Positions 55,384 through 64,000 of a DNA stretch of 64,000 nucleotides are shown here, piece by piece; position 1 is the first letter of the stretch, and every line of letters begins with the position of its first letter. Source of the DNA: CBDEGU01 sp965238045 (GTDB lineage Bacteria; Acidobacteriota; Terriglobia; Bryobacterales; UBA6623); contig CBDEGU010000005.1 of the NCBI GenBank assembly GCA_965238045.1, forward strand, positions 186,001 through 250,000, read 5' to 3'. The translations under genes and the position numbers were made by a program. The notes under the pieces were generated by a model. That model worked only from the letters and a program-made list of their open reading frames with translations. It ran no database searches and was not told the origin of the DNA.

Positions 55384-58125
55384 ATGGAACGACGAATGAT
55401 TCGGCCCGCGGTTTCGCTGGCAACTGTCTTCACTATCCAGCGGCCGCGCGTCGTTCGCTTTGCTGTACTGGCGCTGATCGTCATAGCCGCCGGCACCTCT
55501 TGCGCCGATGCTCCAGCTACCGCTGCCCCGGCCGCAAATGTCGCGGCCTCCAAGATTCCCGCACTGTTTCGCTGGACCGAAATCCCCGGCCCGAGCCAGA
55601 TCCTCGGGTCCACTCCATTTCGGCTGGCCGTCGCCGGGGACGCGCTTATCGCGATTCCAGCGCCCGGGCAGGGAAGCTCAACCCAGGCCCGCCCGGCCCA
55701 GGGAAGCTCTACTCAGGGAAGCCCAGTATCCGAACTCCCCCTGGCCGTGCGTCCGCGTCTCGAGGGCGAGTGGCGTGAGGCGACTATGGCGGAAAGTTCT
55801 GGCTGGCCGGCGTTCCGCGAGGCCGCGGCCAGCGGCGCAGCTCTGATTTCCGCCGACGCGCAACTGCTTTGCCTCGGCGGAGAGCGTGACGGCCGCCCGG
55901 TCAGCGATGTCTTCTCGGTCCGTCTCGCCGGCGGCGCCCTGAGCCTGACGCGGCTGCCGCCGCTGCCCCAACCGGCCGCTGGCGGCGCGGGCGCGTTTCT
56001 CGGCGGCGCGGTCTATTTGTTCGCCACCATCCCCGCCAGCGGCCGGTCAACAAACCTCTTCTGGAAGCTCGATCTTTCCACGCCAGCAGAACTGCAACAC
56101 TGGGAAACGCTCCCGCGCCCGCCCGGTTCGGCCCTCTCGCGGCCGATCGCCGTGGCGCAGGACGGCTCGCTCCTCCTGCTCGGCGGCCTCCCCCCGGACC
56201 GCGCCAGCGCCTCCGCGCTTTCGACTGCCAGCAGCCGCGCCGCGCGTTTCATCCCCGGCAAGGGCTGGCGCTCCATCGCCGCCCCCCCCGAATCGATCAC
56301 CGACCCCGCGGCCGTCCCCATCGGCGAGTCGCACGTCCTAGTCGCCAACCGCCTGGACCCGGCGCGCGCCTTCGCCTACCACACGATCACCAATACCTGG
56401 CGTCCGATCGGCCTCATGACCGGGACGGCGTGGCCGCATCCCCAGTCCCGGCCCCAGCCCCAGCCCCCCGCCGCATCCAAGGCCGCCACCACCTCCGAAG
56501 CCCCCGCCGCAGCGGAAATGATCTCGTGGCAAACCGGCATCGTGGCCGCCGGCCCGCGAGACATCTTCTTCGGCCAGCCGCAACGCCACCCGCGCGGACT
56601 CGCCTGGCTCGACATCGCCGTCCTCAACGTCTATCTCGTTCTGCTCATTCTGCTCGCGATCTACTTCGCCCGCCGCGGACGCGGCAGCGACGACTATTTC
56701 CTTGCCGGCCGCCGCATCCCCTGGTGGGCCGCCGGACTGAGCTTGCTGGGAACCTCGATCAGCTCCATCACCTTCATGGCGATTCCGGCGCTGGTCTATC
56801 GCACCGACTGGGTCTATCTGCTTGGTAATCTGGTGATCGTGGCGGTCGCGCCGCCGGTCATCTGGTACTACTTGCCCTTTTACCGAAGGCTCCAGGTAAC
56901 CTCGGCCTATGAATATCTCGAACGCCGCTTCGGCCTGGCCGCCCGCCTGACCGGCAGCGCGACATTTCTCGCCTATCAGCTCGGCCGGCTGGGCATTGTA
57001 ATCTATCTGCCGTCTCTGGCTCTCTCGGTCGTCACCGGCTGGAACGTCTACGCCTGCATCCTGGGCATCGGTTTGCTCGCCACCCTCTACACCACGCTGG
57101 GCGGCATTGAGGCCGTCATTTGGACCGACGTCGTGCAGATGATCGTCCTCGCCGGGGGCGCGTTCGCCAGTCTGGCCGTCATCGTATCGAGGGTGCCCGG
57201 CGGCGCCGAAGGCATCATCGCCGCCGGAATGGCCGACGGGAAATTCCACGCCGTCAATCTCACCTGGAGCGCGGCGAGCACCGGAGTATGGGTCGTGGTG
57301 GTGGGCAATTTCTTCAAATTTCTGATCCCCTACAGCTCCGACCAGGCCGTCATTCAGCGCTATCTCACCACAAAGGACGAGAAACAGGCCGCCCGCGGCA
57401 TCTGGCTCAACGCCGCCGCGTCGGTTCCCGTGTGGACGACCTTTTTCGCTCTGGGAACCGCCCTGTGGGCCTTCTACCAGACTTTTCCCGAGCGCATCGA
57501 CCCGCTCGGAAGCGCCGATGAAATCTTCGCCTGGTTCATCGTCAACGAGCTGCCGCCGGGCATCGCCGGACTCCTCGTGGCGGCGCTGTTCGCCGCCTCA
57601 ATGTCGAGCCTCGACAGCGGCCTCAATTCCATGGCCACCGCCATCACAACGGATTTCTATCGCCGTTTTCGGCCAGCGGCCAGCGACCGAAGCTGCCTGC
57701 GATTGGCCCGCCTGGCGACTCTGCTGCTGGGAATGGCCGCCATGCTGCTGGCCGCCTATATGGCCGTTTTTCCGGCGGAGTCCGTCTGGGACCGTTTTTT
57801 GGAAATCATGGGCCTGTTCGGCGGCGGACTGGGGGGCATGTTCATGGCGGGGATCTTCACGCGCCGCACCAGCCAAACCGGCATTCTAATCGGATTCGCC
57901 GCCAGCGCCGTCATGCTCTACGCGGTGCGCTCGTCGGGAGCGGTCCACTTCTTCCTCTACGGCGCCATCGGCATTTTCACCTGCGCCGGGGTCGGCTGGC
58001 TGGCGAGCCACCTGCTGCCCGCCCCGCGGCAAGACCTAACCGGCCTGACGATCCACTCCCTCCGCCAAACACTCGGGAATCAAGAGTCCCTCAGTCAAAC
58101 GCCCCTGCCGCCGGGCGATCACTAA
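55384..58125 (+). CDS. Kelch-propeller domain fused to a sodium:solute symporter
   Basis: About 913 residues from ATG 55384. Residues ~20-45 form a signal or first membrane segment ending ALIVIAAGTSCADAP. Residues ~60-390 are a Kelch-type propeller (LLCLGGERDGRPVSDVFS, SLLLLGGLPPDRAS). Residues ~405-890 are an SSS-family transporter: LGTSISSITFMAIPALVYR, YSSDQAVIQRYLTTKDEK and SMSSLDSGLNSMATAITTDF with the sodium-site serines. Kelch-type N-acetylneuraminate epimerase (NanM) and SSS sialic acid transporters are known separately, so a sialic-acid-like substrate handled outside and imported is a fair guess. An in-frame duplication (GQGSSTQARPAQGSSTQGSP) lies in the propeller. Confidence 0.87.
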   Translation: MERRMIRPAVSLATVFTIQRPRVVRFAVLALIVIAAGTSCADAPATAAPAANVAASKIPALFRWTEIPGPSQILGSTPFRLAVAGDALIAIPAPGQGSSTQARPAQGSSTQGSPVSELPLAVRPRLEGEWREATMAESSGWPAFREAAASGAALISADAQLLCLGGERDGRPVSDVFSVRLAGGALSLTRLPPLPQPAAGGAGAFLGGAVYLFATIPASGRSTNLFWKLDLSTPAELQHWETLPRPPGSALSRPIAVAQDGSLLLLGGLPPDRASASALSTASSRAARFIPGKGWRSIAAPPESITDPAAVPIGESHVLVANRLDPARAFAYHTITNTWRPIGLMTGTAWPHPQSRPQPQPPAASKAATTSEAPAAAEMISWQTGIVAAGPRDIFFGQPQRHPRGLAWLDIAVLNVYLVLLILLAIYFARRGRGSDDYFLAGRRIPWWAAGLSLLGTSISSITFMAIPALVYRTDWVYLLGNLVIVAVAPPVIWYYLPFYRRLQVTSAYEYLERRFGLAARLTGSATFLAYQLGRLGIVIYLPSLALSVVTGWNVYACILGIGLLATLYTTLGGIEAVIWTDVVQMIVLAGGAFASLAVIVSRVPGGAEGIIAAGMADGKFHAVNLTWSAASTGVWVVVVGNFFKFLIPYSSDQAVIQRYLTTKDEKQAARGIWLNAAASVPVWTTFFALGTALWAFYQTFPERIDPLGSADEIFAWFIVNELPPGIAGLLVAALFAASMSSLDSGLNSMATAITTDFYRRFRPAASDRSCLRLARLATLLLGMAAMLLAAYMAVFPAESVWDRFLEIMGLFGGGLGGMFMAGIFTRRTSQTGILIGFAASAVMLYAVRSSGAVHFFLYGAIGIFTCAGVGWLASHLLPAPRQDLTGLTIHSLRQTLGNQESLSQTPLPPGDH

Positions 58126-58192
58126 CCAGACCGTGGTCCCCCTAGCTCCCGTCAAGCCAAACCCCTTCCGGCTCAATTACCCCGAAAGTGGG

Positions 58193-58228
58193 TCCCTATC
58201 GGGGTCAGGATCCCTATCGGGGTCAGGA
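58193..58228. repeat. Two tandem copies of an 18-bp unit
   Basis: TCCCTATCGGGGTCAGGA occurs at 58193-58210 and again at 58211-58228, perfect. Confidence 0.9.
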
Positions 58229-58325
58229 AGCTGTGAAAAAATCAACTTGCCGCAGAATCCAGTGCGGCAAACAAGGGACTTAGCTCGGCGAAAAGAGGTC
58301 GAAAGGCAATTAATTCACAGCTTCC
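58226..58325. repeat. Nested 100-bp inverted repeat, REP-like
   Basis: GGAAGCTGTGA at 58226-58236 is the exact inverse of TCACAGCTTCC at 58315-58325. Inside, TTGCCGC and GCGGCAA form a second hairpin. The layout resembles REP or small transposon ends. Confidence 0.65.
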
Positions 58326-58664
58326 AGAGCCCGAATTCAGTCTGCATTCAGATCACGGCGTGTAGCAAGTAGGGGAGATCGGGGAGAACTCCCGAACCCC
58401 ACTCCCACCCGCGCACCCGCCATAACCCGCCCCGCCGTCCATTGGAGTCACAGCATTTTCAAAAAATCATCTCCCTCATTTCAAACAACTTAACCTCCCA
58501 GTCTCTCCTCTACCCCGGCACCTCCAAGGTATCCTATAACTGCAACACCCCGCGGGGTTAACCCCCGCCCCCGGGCACCCGCGCCGCAAGGCGCATTCAC
58601 ATTTCCGCCGGCAGCCGAGGCCCCGCCTCGCCCCGGCAATCTCAGAACAAAAGGAAAAGAAGCA

Positions 58665-59369
58665 ATGCCAAAGAAAGCCACTAAAGCTCAAATTCGAGCG
58701 AACCGTGAAAACGCGAAAAAATCCACCGGCCCCCGCACCGAAGAGGGCAAGGCGCGCGTCTCACTCAACGCGCTCAAGCACGGCCTCCTCGCGCGCGACG
58801 CCGTACTCCCCAGTGAAGACCCCGCCGAACTCGACCGTCAGCTCCGCGAGCTTGAGCGCGACCTGCGCCCGGAGAACTCCCTCGAATTCGAGCTCGTCCG
58901 CCAGGTCGCCGACGCCCAGTGGCGCATGCGCCGCCTGGTGCGCATCGAGACCGCCTTCCTCTCGGCCACCCTCGACGAACAGCGCCGGCACGAAGAAATC
59001 TTTCATCCAGAAAAGATCCAGCCCGGCCGCGAGGGCGAAAGCCAGCTTCTCGGAGCCGGACTGCTCGGCCGCACCCAGGCTCTGCTCCACCTGGCCCGCT
59101 ACGACGCGCATCTGAGCCGCCGTTACTACCGCGCTATTGCCGAGCTCGGGAGGCTCCGCAAGCTAGAGCGGGCAGCCGAGCAATACCGCGAAAACAAAAC
59201 TGCCAAACAGAGCCAATATCCCGAACCCTATGAAGAATCAGCACGATACAATCCATCCCGCAGCCCCCAAGGTTGGACACCCGCCGGCGGCGAGGGTCTC
59301 CACTCCCGGCCCCCGCCCCAGCCCCCCCATACTGCCCCGGCCCCCGGCCCCGACCCCGCCGATCGTTGA
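58665..59369 (+). CDS. KSTGPRT-type conserved protein of unknown function
   Basis: 234 residues, ATG behind AAGGAAAAGAAGC. The N-terminus AQIRANRENAKKSTGPRTEE and KARVSLNALKHGLLARDAVLP mark a family that I know mainly from Acidobacteriota and Planctomycetes, often present in many copies. The middle (about 60-175) is a long, charged helical region; the end (about 190-234) is proline-rich and probably disordered. There is no known function. It is surrounded by repeats and by unusual A/C-rich DNA, which hints at mobility. Confidence 0.75.
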   Translation: MPKKATKAQIRANRENAKKSTGPRTEEGKARVSLNALKHGLLARDAVLPSEDPAELDRQLRELERDLRPENSLEFELVRQVADAQWRMRRLVRIETAFLSATLDEQRRHEEIFHPEKIQPGREGESQLLGAGLLGRTQALLHLARYDAHLSRRYYRAIAELGRLRKLERAAEQYRENKTAKQSQYPEPYEESARYNPSRSPQGWTPAGGEGLHSRPPPQPPHTAPAPGPDPADR

Positions 59370-60363
59370 CGACCCGCAACTGACGGCCTGCAAGAAGCAA
59401 AACGGACAAAATTCAGGCTAACCCCAGCCGAATCATAAGCATACGGAGGACAGACCGCCACCCGCCACTAAAAGACCAAACAGCGACCCCAGACCATCTC
59501 AAACCGAAGAAGAGGACAACCAACTGGCGAGCCAGCCAACACCCCAGGCCCCCAAGCGAGACCTGCGCCTCCACCCCCGAGCCCCAATCCCCCCATCCCC
59601 AACAGGCGAGTCACAACAATCCACCCCCGCCAAATCAACAACATACCCCAAAACACCCCAAAACACTTGACACCGCGTGCTAGCCTATACCCGTAACGAC
59701 CGGAAAGGATAGATCACCGCGATCCCCCGACCGTCTCCTGGCCAGGACAGAAAGCTCGCTCAGCGGTTCATCGCCTCCTCGAGTCACAGAGGAGAGGGTG
59801 ACCGCAAAGGCGGGTCTTCGGACGGCTCTCGAAAGTGGACATCCACCGCGAAGGGCTACGAGCGCGCTCGTGCACCATCACCGGGCGGCATCACTGCGCG
59901 GCAAGACCGCGCGAGAGAACCCTTCGCCCGGAACCGCCTGCAACTTCCGGCTGGGGCGGCTCGCCGGGATCGCATAGTCGGAACGTGAGGCGCCTCTCAC
60001 TTCTTTGAAATTTGAAAAAGAAGCACCACGAAGAACGAAGCAAGCAACCCCAGCCAGCCGACAACCCATCCGCCAGACCATGCAGCGGAGCCAGGGGCGA
60101 AACACCCTCGAGCCCCTCAACCCGCCCGTCGCCGCCAAAATCCAAAAACCCGAAAATCCGGGCAAAACGACGCCCAAGAACCCTTCCCCGACCCAACCTC
60201 AGCCGCTTCCCTCACAAAAAAACCCCACAAAATCCCCAAAAACCGGGCATAACCGGACAAAATGCGATCCCCTGGGTCCCCTTCCATCCCCGGGTCGAGT
60301 ACCCTAGATCGAGGCGGTGCAGGCCGGCTGCCTCCACCCTCAGCTATGAGAAGGAGAGATACC
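59370..60363. other. A/C-rich gene-free stretch with a compact structured centre
   Basis: Nearly 1 kb without a gene I can support. 59440-59680 and 60000-60290 are strikingly poor in G and T on the plus strand (runs such as CATACCCCAAAACACCCCAA). The part between them (59694-60030) has balanced composition and many hairpins, see separate entry. The end carries the ribosome binding site of the next gene. Confidence 0.55.
59694..60030. ncRNA. Candidate structured RNA, unknown family
   Basis: Dense hairpins: GCGGT (59763-59767) with ACCGC (59801-59805) enclosing CTCCTC (59775-59780) and GAGGAG (59789-59794); GTC-TTCG-GAC at 59814-59823, a stable tetraloop; GTGG-ACAT-CCAC at 59835-59846; GAGCGCGCTC at 59860-59869; and CCGCC/GGCGG near 59935-59960. 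There is no coding frame that looks real. Strand is not determined. I do not recognise RNase P, tmRNA, SRP or a riboswitch. Confidence 0.4.
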
Positions 60364-61653
60364 GTGCGCATCCCGATGGTCTTCGCCCGCGTCGTCGGGC
60401 TCGCATGTGCCCTGCATTTAGCCGTCATGGCTTCGGAGATCCCGACGGCCAAAGACGTCTCCCTCAAGACGGACCGGCCCACGCCCGCCGACACCATTCC
60501 CGTGGAGCGGCTGCGACAACTAGCCTCCAAGCAGGCCAGCGCCTCCTATGCCACCGGCCGCGTGATCAGCCCGCCGATGCCGATCGCGATCCGGCGGCAG
60601 CATCCCGGCGGCCCGTCCTATCAAGAGGGTCTCAGCTACACGTTCCTGATTCACTCGATGAAGTTCGCCGGCCTCGCTCGCATGGACAACGGACATCTGC
60701 TGCTGGTGGCGAGCGGTTGGCTAAAGAACCCGCTCCGCGAGGAACGGGCCGTGTTCGTCATGCGCTCCGACGACGAGGCACGGAGCTGGAGCCGGCCCAG
60801 GATCATCCATTGGGGCCTCGAGCGGCCCGAGCCCATCTCTCTCGGCGACCAGAAGCTCGTCTTGATTCCCCGCGATGATGCGGGGTTCATCAGCTTTAGC
60901 GAGGATGGCGGCCAGAACTGGGGCGAGCAGATCCCCTTCCCCCGCCTGCCCGATGGCAGCAACCGCCAAACCTATCGTCACGGCACGCCGCTCGTCGAAG
61001 GGCAGACGATTACCGGCGTATTCTACGTACAGGGAGAGAGCCGCGAGGGCTGGTCGGCTTACTCTCTGCTGCGCCGCAGCCGCGACGGCGGCCGGACTTG
61101 GGGCGATGACTTGTGGCTGCCGCCCGAGTGGCTCACCTCCGAGGGCGCCATCACGCGGGCCCGCGACGGAGCGCTGGTCGTAGCACTGCGCACCGCCCAG
61201 GCGCCGGGCTTGCCGTCTTACAGCGACCATTGGCGGCGCATCACCACCGCCCGGTCCACGGATGAAGGCAAGACCTGGACCGATCATCAGGTCCACTTCC
61301 GGTACGGCAAGGCGCACAGCAGGCTGCTCGTGCTCAGGAACGGCGACATTCTTCTCACCTATGCCGCCCGCATGGGAGAACTCGACCGCGAGATGTATCA
61401 CGGCATCGAGGCCGTGCTCAGTCGCGACAACGGCAAGACCTGGGACTGGGACCACCGCTTCATCCTGTTTCGATGGGCGATGCACGAGAGCATGCATAGT
61501 CCGCAGTCAGTCGAGCTTGCCGCTGGACGCATCCTGACTCTGTTTGGCTACCACTACGACGCCCAATGGAACGAGGGGCCGCTGGGCGCTCCCGGCTATC
61601 CCCTGGGCATGACTTCGGCCCTGATTTGGTCGCCGTACCCCGAGGCCGAATAA
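60364..61653 (+). CDS. Secreted Asp-box propeller protein, sialidase-like
   Basis: 429 residues from the GTG at 60364, chosen for AAGGAG seven bases upstream. A signal peptide (VFARVVGLACALHLAVMA) is followed by a ~70-residue lead and a propeller with Asp boxes SDDEARSWS, SEDGGQNWG, SRDGGRTWG, STDEGKTWT and SRDNGKTWD. The segment where sialidases have (F/Y)RIP reads HSMKFAGLARMDNGHLLLVA, without arginine at that place. It is the third member of this type in the window, likely acting on or binding glycans in the periplasm. Confidence 0.84.
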   Translation: MRIPMVFARVVGLACALHLAVMASEIPTAKDVSLKTDRPTPADTIPVERLRQLASKQASASYATGRVISPPMPIAIRRQHPGGPSYQEGLSYTFLIHSMKFAGLARMDNGHLLLVASGWLKNPLREERAVFVMRSDDEARSWSRPRIIHWGLERPEPISLGDQKLVLIPRDDAGFISFSEDGGQNWGEQIPFPRLPDGSNRQTYRHGTPLVEGQTITGVFYVQGESREGWSAYSLLRRSRDGGRTWGDDLWLPPEWLTSEGAITRARDGALVVALRTAQAPGLPSYSDHWRRITTARSTDEGKTWTDHQVHFRYGKAHSRLLVLRNGDILLTYAARMGELDREMYHGIEAVLSRDNGKTWDWDHRFILFRWAMHESMHSPQSVELAAGRILTLFGYHYDAQWNEGPLGAPGYPLGMTSALIWSPYPEAE

Positions 61654-61680
61654 TCGGAAACGAGGGACCCCCAGCTTCGC

Positions 61681-62304
61681 TCAGCTCGACTCTTGCCACT
61701 CTCGTTCGAGCAGCTTCGTATACTCACCCGACGCGTAAAGCGAAAACGGAAACTTGTCCGGCGGCAAGACCGGACTCGTCTCCTGATCCCGCCACGACAC
61801 AAAGGCGTAGTCGGCATAGCGGTAGTAGTTGCGAAGATAGTCGTTCTGCAACAATTCGGCGGGCGGGGGCTCGCAAAACTGCGAGTGGATGCCGATCGCC
61901 CGCGCGAAAATCCGGCCGAATTCAATCACACCCCACTCCTTGAGCTTCTCGGCGACATCCTCCGGCGTATCCTCGATCAGCAGACGCGCGAAACTCTGCG
62001 CCCGCACTTTCGCCAGCCCGAGTTCCTCCGACCGCTCGCAAGTTTCAACGCACTGCTCCAGCCACCGGCAGATGTCCTTGCCGACGTAGAACAACATCCG
62101 GACCTCGGCATAACGGCCCGCGGCCATCTGCTGTTCCAGGTGCGCCCTCTTGTGTTCCCGCGGTTCGCCGTGCTCGATCGCCGACAGCGACGCCTTCGCG
62201 CTTTCTAGTACGTGAATCGTCGAAGCCGATTCGGTGAACGGGTGCAGAATCAGCGGCGGCAGCACGCACACCCTCGTTACCTCAAGCTGCTGTTGGATGG
62301 ACAT
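61681..62304 (-). CDS. Conserved hypothetical protein
   Basis: 207 residues, soluble, no signal peptide. Mostly helical, with conserved-looking patches LPPLILHPFTESAST, GRYAEVRMLFYVGKDICRWLEQC and NDYLRNYYRYADYAFVSW. I do not recognise a family. It is convergent with the Asp-box gene (27 bp gap) and lies upstream, on the same strand, of nothing obvious. Codon use looks native. Confidence 0.7.
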   Translation of the reverse strand: MSIQQQLEVTRVCVLPPLILHPFTESASTIHVLESAKASLSAIEHGEPREHKRAHLEQQMAAGRYAEVRMLFYVGKDICRWLEQCVETCERSEELGLAKVRAQSFARLLIEDTPEDVAEKLKEWGVIEFGRIFARAIGIHSQFCEPPPAELLQNDYLRNYYRYADYAFVSWRDQETSPVLPPDKFPFSLYASGEYTKLLEREWQESS

Positions 62305-62412
62305 CTCGGTTACAGCTTCTTATCGGCCCGTGTCGCGAAACGTACTAACAACCGGAAGCCCAACAGTATGGCACAGCCTCGCCCCCCTCTTCCGGTCCCG
62401 CGACGACGCCCC

Positions 62413-63723
62413 TCAACCCACAATCACGCGGTCGAGCGCCTGCTCGTCAAAATCCACGCCCAGCCCCGGACCCACCGGCACTTCCACATGCCCGCCGCCA
62501 TATTCGAGGGCCGTCTTGAGCAGCCGGTTCCCCAAAGGTCCGCGATGAGACTCTCCGCCTTCGAGAATCACCGCGTTCGGCGTTGCCGCGCAAACGTGGA
62601 TCGCGGCCGCGCGATACGGCGCCGAACCCATGCTCGAATGCGGCGAGTGCAGAATGTTGTGCACCTCGGCCATCACCGCGATGCGTTTATATTCGGTCAG
62701 CCCGGTCCGAGAGATGTCAGGGTTGATAATGTCCACCGCCCGCGCGTGGAACAGATCACGAAACTGAAAGCGGTTCGAGTATTGCTCTCCGCCACAAATC
62801 GGCACATCGAGCGCATCGGCCAGCCGTGCCATGCCGTCGATATCTTCGGGCATCAGCACGTCCTCCCACCAGCCCACATTGCCAATCGCGTCGATTTGCC
62901 TGCCGATCTTCGTGGCCTCGTGCAGCGTATACGCACCGAGCGAATCGACCAGCACCTCCCCGGAGCCCCGCAGCAGTTCCGCTACCGCCTCCACCCGGCC
63001 CAGGTCGCCGGTAGCTCCCCGCCCCTTGGCAAGACCCATCTTCAGGACCGTGTATCCCTTGCCGATCAGCCGTCGTGCATTCTCCTCGAGTTGCGGAATG
63101 GTCGCTCCCCCCACCCCCTGATAGGTCGGAATCCTGTCGCGAAACTTGCCGCCCAGCAGCTGATAGACCGGCATGCCCGAGGCTTTGCCCAGCAGGTCCC
63201 ACAGCGCAATGTCGATGCCCGCCATCGCGCGCTTGAAGAAGCCGCTGTTGTAGCCTCGCAGACGCTGCGTCGAATACATCTTCTCCCACAGCACCTCCAC
63301 ATCCAGCGCGTTTTCACCCAGCAGAATCGGCGTGAACAGATCACCGATCACGGTCTGGACCACTCGCGGCGTCATGACCGCGTGCGATTCGCCCCAGCCA
63401 AAGAGCCCCTGATCCGTGCTCACCTTCACCAGCAGTGTCTGCTGATGCCCTCTCTGGCGGACGGTTTCGGCGTGCTCGAGCCGGCGCCGCAAGCCCCGCC
63501 CCCCGGTCATGCGTCCCACCGGCGTCATCGAGACGAAAGCCGCCTCGGGCTTGTCGCGATCCGGCGGCACCCGCAGGATGAACGTTTCGATCTTCGTAAT
63601 CTTCTGTGGCTTCACCTTCCGGGGCAGCTGGCTCGGACCACTCTGTGCGGCCGCCACCCGGCCCGCCCCCGCCGTCAGCAGCGCCGCCGCTGCGGCTCTG
63701 AGCATCGTTCTTCGATTAACCAT
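62413..63723 (-). CDS. Tat-exported mandelate racemase/enolase superfamily enzyme
   Basis: 436 residues. The ATG at 63723 has a strong AGGAGG site six bases upstream and begins a Tat signal (MVNRRTMLRAAAAALLTAGA). The barrel has the superfamily metal ligands: Asp in GEVLVDSLGAYT, Glu in NVGWWEDVLMPED, Glu in ICGGEQYSNRF; acid-base candidates are the lysines in YTVLKMGLAKG and the Asp/His pair in NPDISRTG and ILHSPHSS. It resembles sugar-acid dehydratases and mandelate racemase-type enzymes. Substrate unknown. It diverges from a sugar ABC permease gene at the right edge. Confidence 0.9.
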   Translation of the reverse strand: MVNRRTMLRAAAAALLTAGAGRVAAAQSGPSQLPRKVKPQKITKIETFILRVPPDRDKPEAAFVSMTPVGRMTGGRGLRRRLEHAETVRQRGHQQTLLVKVSTDQGLFGWGESHAVMTPRVVQTVIGDLFTPILLGENALDVEVLWEKMYSTQRLRGYNSGFFKRAMAGIDIALWDLLGKASGMPVYQLLGGKFRDRIPTYQGVGGATIPQLEENARRLIGKGYTVLKMGLAKGRGATGDLGRVEAVAELLRGSGEVLVDSLGAYTLHEATKIGRQIDAIGNVGWWEDVLMPEDIDGMARLADALDVPICGGEQYSNRFQFRDLFHARAVDIINPDISRTGLTEYKRIAVMAEVHNILHSPHSSMGSAPYRAAAIHVCAATPNAVILEGGESHRGPLGNRLLKTALEYGGGHVEVPVGPGLGVDFDEQALDRVIVG

Positions 63724-63850
63724 CGAACACCTCCTGGCTAGAAGATACCTCTTCTCCGCCGCCCCCGCCACGACGCCTCGTATCCTTGCCTTGCGCCCCG
63801 CTCGGCCGATCCCCGACAATAAACCTCCCGGCTGCCTTTGCCGGTCCGCC

Positions 63851-64000
63851 ATGTCCCTCGCCTCACGAATGAGAGACCTCGTTCGCCCGCGTTCGGCGAC
63901 CGCCCCCGGGCTGCGGTTCGACTCGGTGTTGAAGAATGTCGGACCCCTCATCGGCCTTGTCGCCGTATACATATTTTTCTGTTTCTGGGCCGGCGAACCC
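63851..64000 (+). CDS. ABC-type sugar transporter permease, N-terminal part
   Basis: The first 50 codons of a gene that runs off the right edge, starting at ATG 63851 (or 63869). After a basic lead, LKNVGPLIGLVAVYIFFCFW matches the first membrane helix of ribose/myo-inositol-type ABC permeases (RbsC family). No strong ribosome binding site is seen. It would import a sugar or polyol with partners outside the window. Confidence 0.6.
   Translation, partial: MSLASRMRDLVRPRSATAPGLRFDSVLKNVGPLIGLVAVYIFFCFWAGEP

Larger units (their letters stand above)
58126..58664. other. Gene-free stretch with structured repeats
   Basis: No convincing gene in 539 bp. It holds an 18-bp tandem pair and a nested inverted repeat, listed separately, then C-rich sequence leading to the KSTGPRT gene. 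The 3' part (58545-58640) has CCCCGCGGGGTTAACCCCCG and similar GC palindromes. Confidence 0.5.

Noticed and set aside
59694..60030. RNase P RNA or tmRNA
   Set aside because: The conserved RNase P cores and the tmRNA tRNA-like ends were looked for and not seen.
59440..60300. Several open frames of 60-290 codons in the A/C-rich stretch
   Set aside because: Their products are runs of Pro, Lys, Arg, Ser or Gln that only mirror base composition, without ribosome sites or family resemblance.

Overview
The window looks like a high-G+C chromosome segment from a member of the Acidobacteriota. The clearest taxonomic hints are a secreted von Willebrand-type protein of the 'VWFA-related acidobacterial' kind (11922-12959), secreted proteins with carboxypeptidase-regulatory-like domains, many Tat-exported Gfo/Idh/MocA, sugar isomerase and enolase-superfamily enzymes, and a member of the small 'KSTGPRT' protein family (58665-59369). 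This placement is inference; no rRNA or tRNA gene was found. No CRISPR array or prophage was seen.

Layout. 1-8150: Tat-exported oxidoreductases and isomerases, a glutamate formimidoyltransferase next to a broken imidazolonepropionase-like gene, and a dead IS1380-type element. 8226-11896: a thioredoxin-like protein and a cysteine-synthesis cassette of the CysM / JAMM protease / CysO type, in which the sulfur-carrier domain is fused to its own E1-like activating enzyme and a rhodanese. 11922-13466: VWA protein and NikR. 21473 down to 13832 (minus strand): a compact run of eight genes (KDPG aldolase, glycosyltransferase, MsbA-type exporter, YicC, gmk, rpoZ, coaBC, family-4 uracil-DNA glycosylase), several overlapping. 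21584-24136: iolB, a redoxin/DsbD-N fusion and a small zinc-ribbon protein. 24243-27707: a sulfate-assimilation operon (sat, cysH, cysC, PHP phosphatase) behind a strong-looking promoter and a palindrome. 27685-36922: sialidase-like and propeller proteins, a TonB-dependent receptor, a cyclase, aminopeptidase P and a VWA-like protein. 37019-44622: rho, an aldolase-fold protein without its catalytic lysine, a diguanylate cyclase, an SMP-30 lactonase and polA. 44710-49832: sulfatase, isochorismatase-like hydrolase, Asp-box protein and PhyH dioxygenase. 49894-55316: a 5 kb island between two ~190 bp direct repeats, with a disrupted AAA ATPase, nested IS1182 and IS630 elements and a possible uracil-glycosylase-fold protein. 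55384-64000: a Kelch-symporter fusion, the KSTGPRT protein, a possible structured RNA, another Asp-box protein, an enolase-superfamily enzyme and the start of a sugar ABC permease.

Functional themes. Two sulfur modules stand out: sulfate activation and reduction, and a carrier-protein route to cysteine. A second theme is secreted breakdown of sulfated or sialic-acid-like glycans (sulfatase, three Asp-box proteins, Kelch-SSS transporter, aldolase-fold protein). A third is a recurring ~185 bp palindromic element flanked by CTAG, with three full copies and two fragments; three of the five sit exactly on a gene's TAG stop codon.
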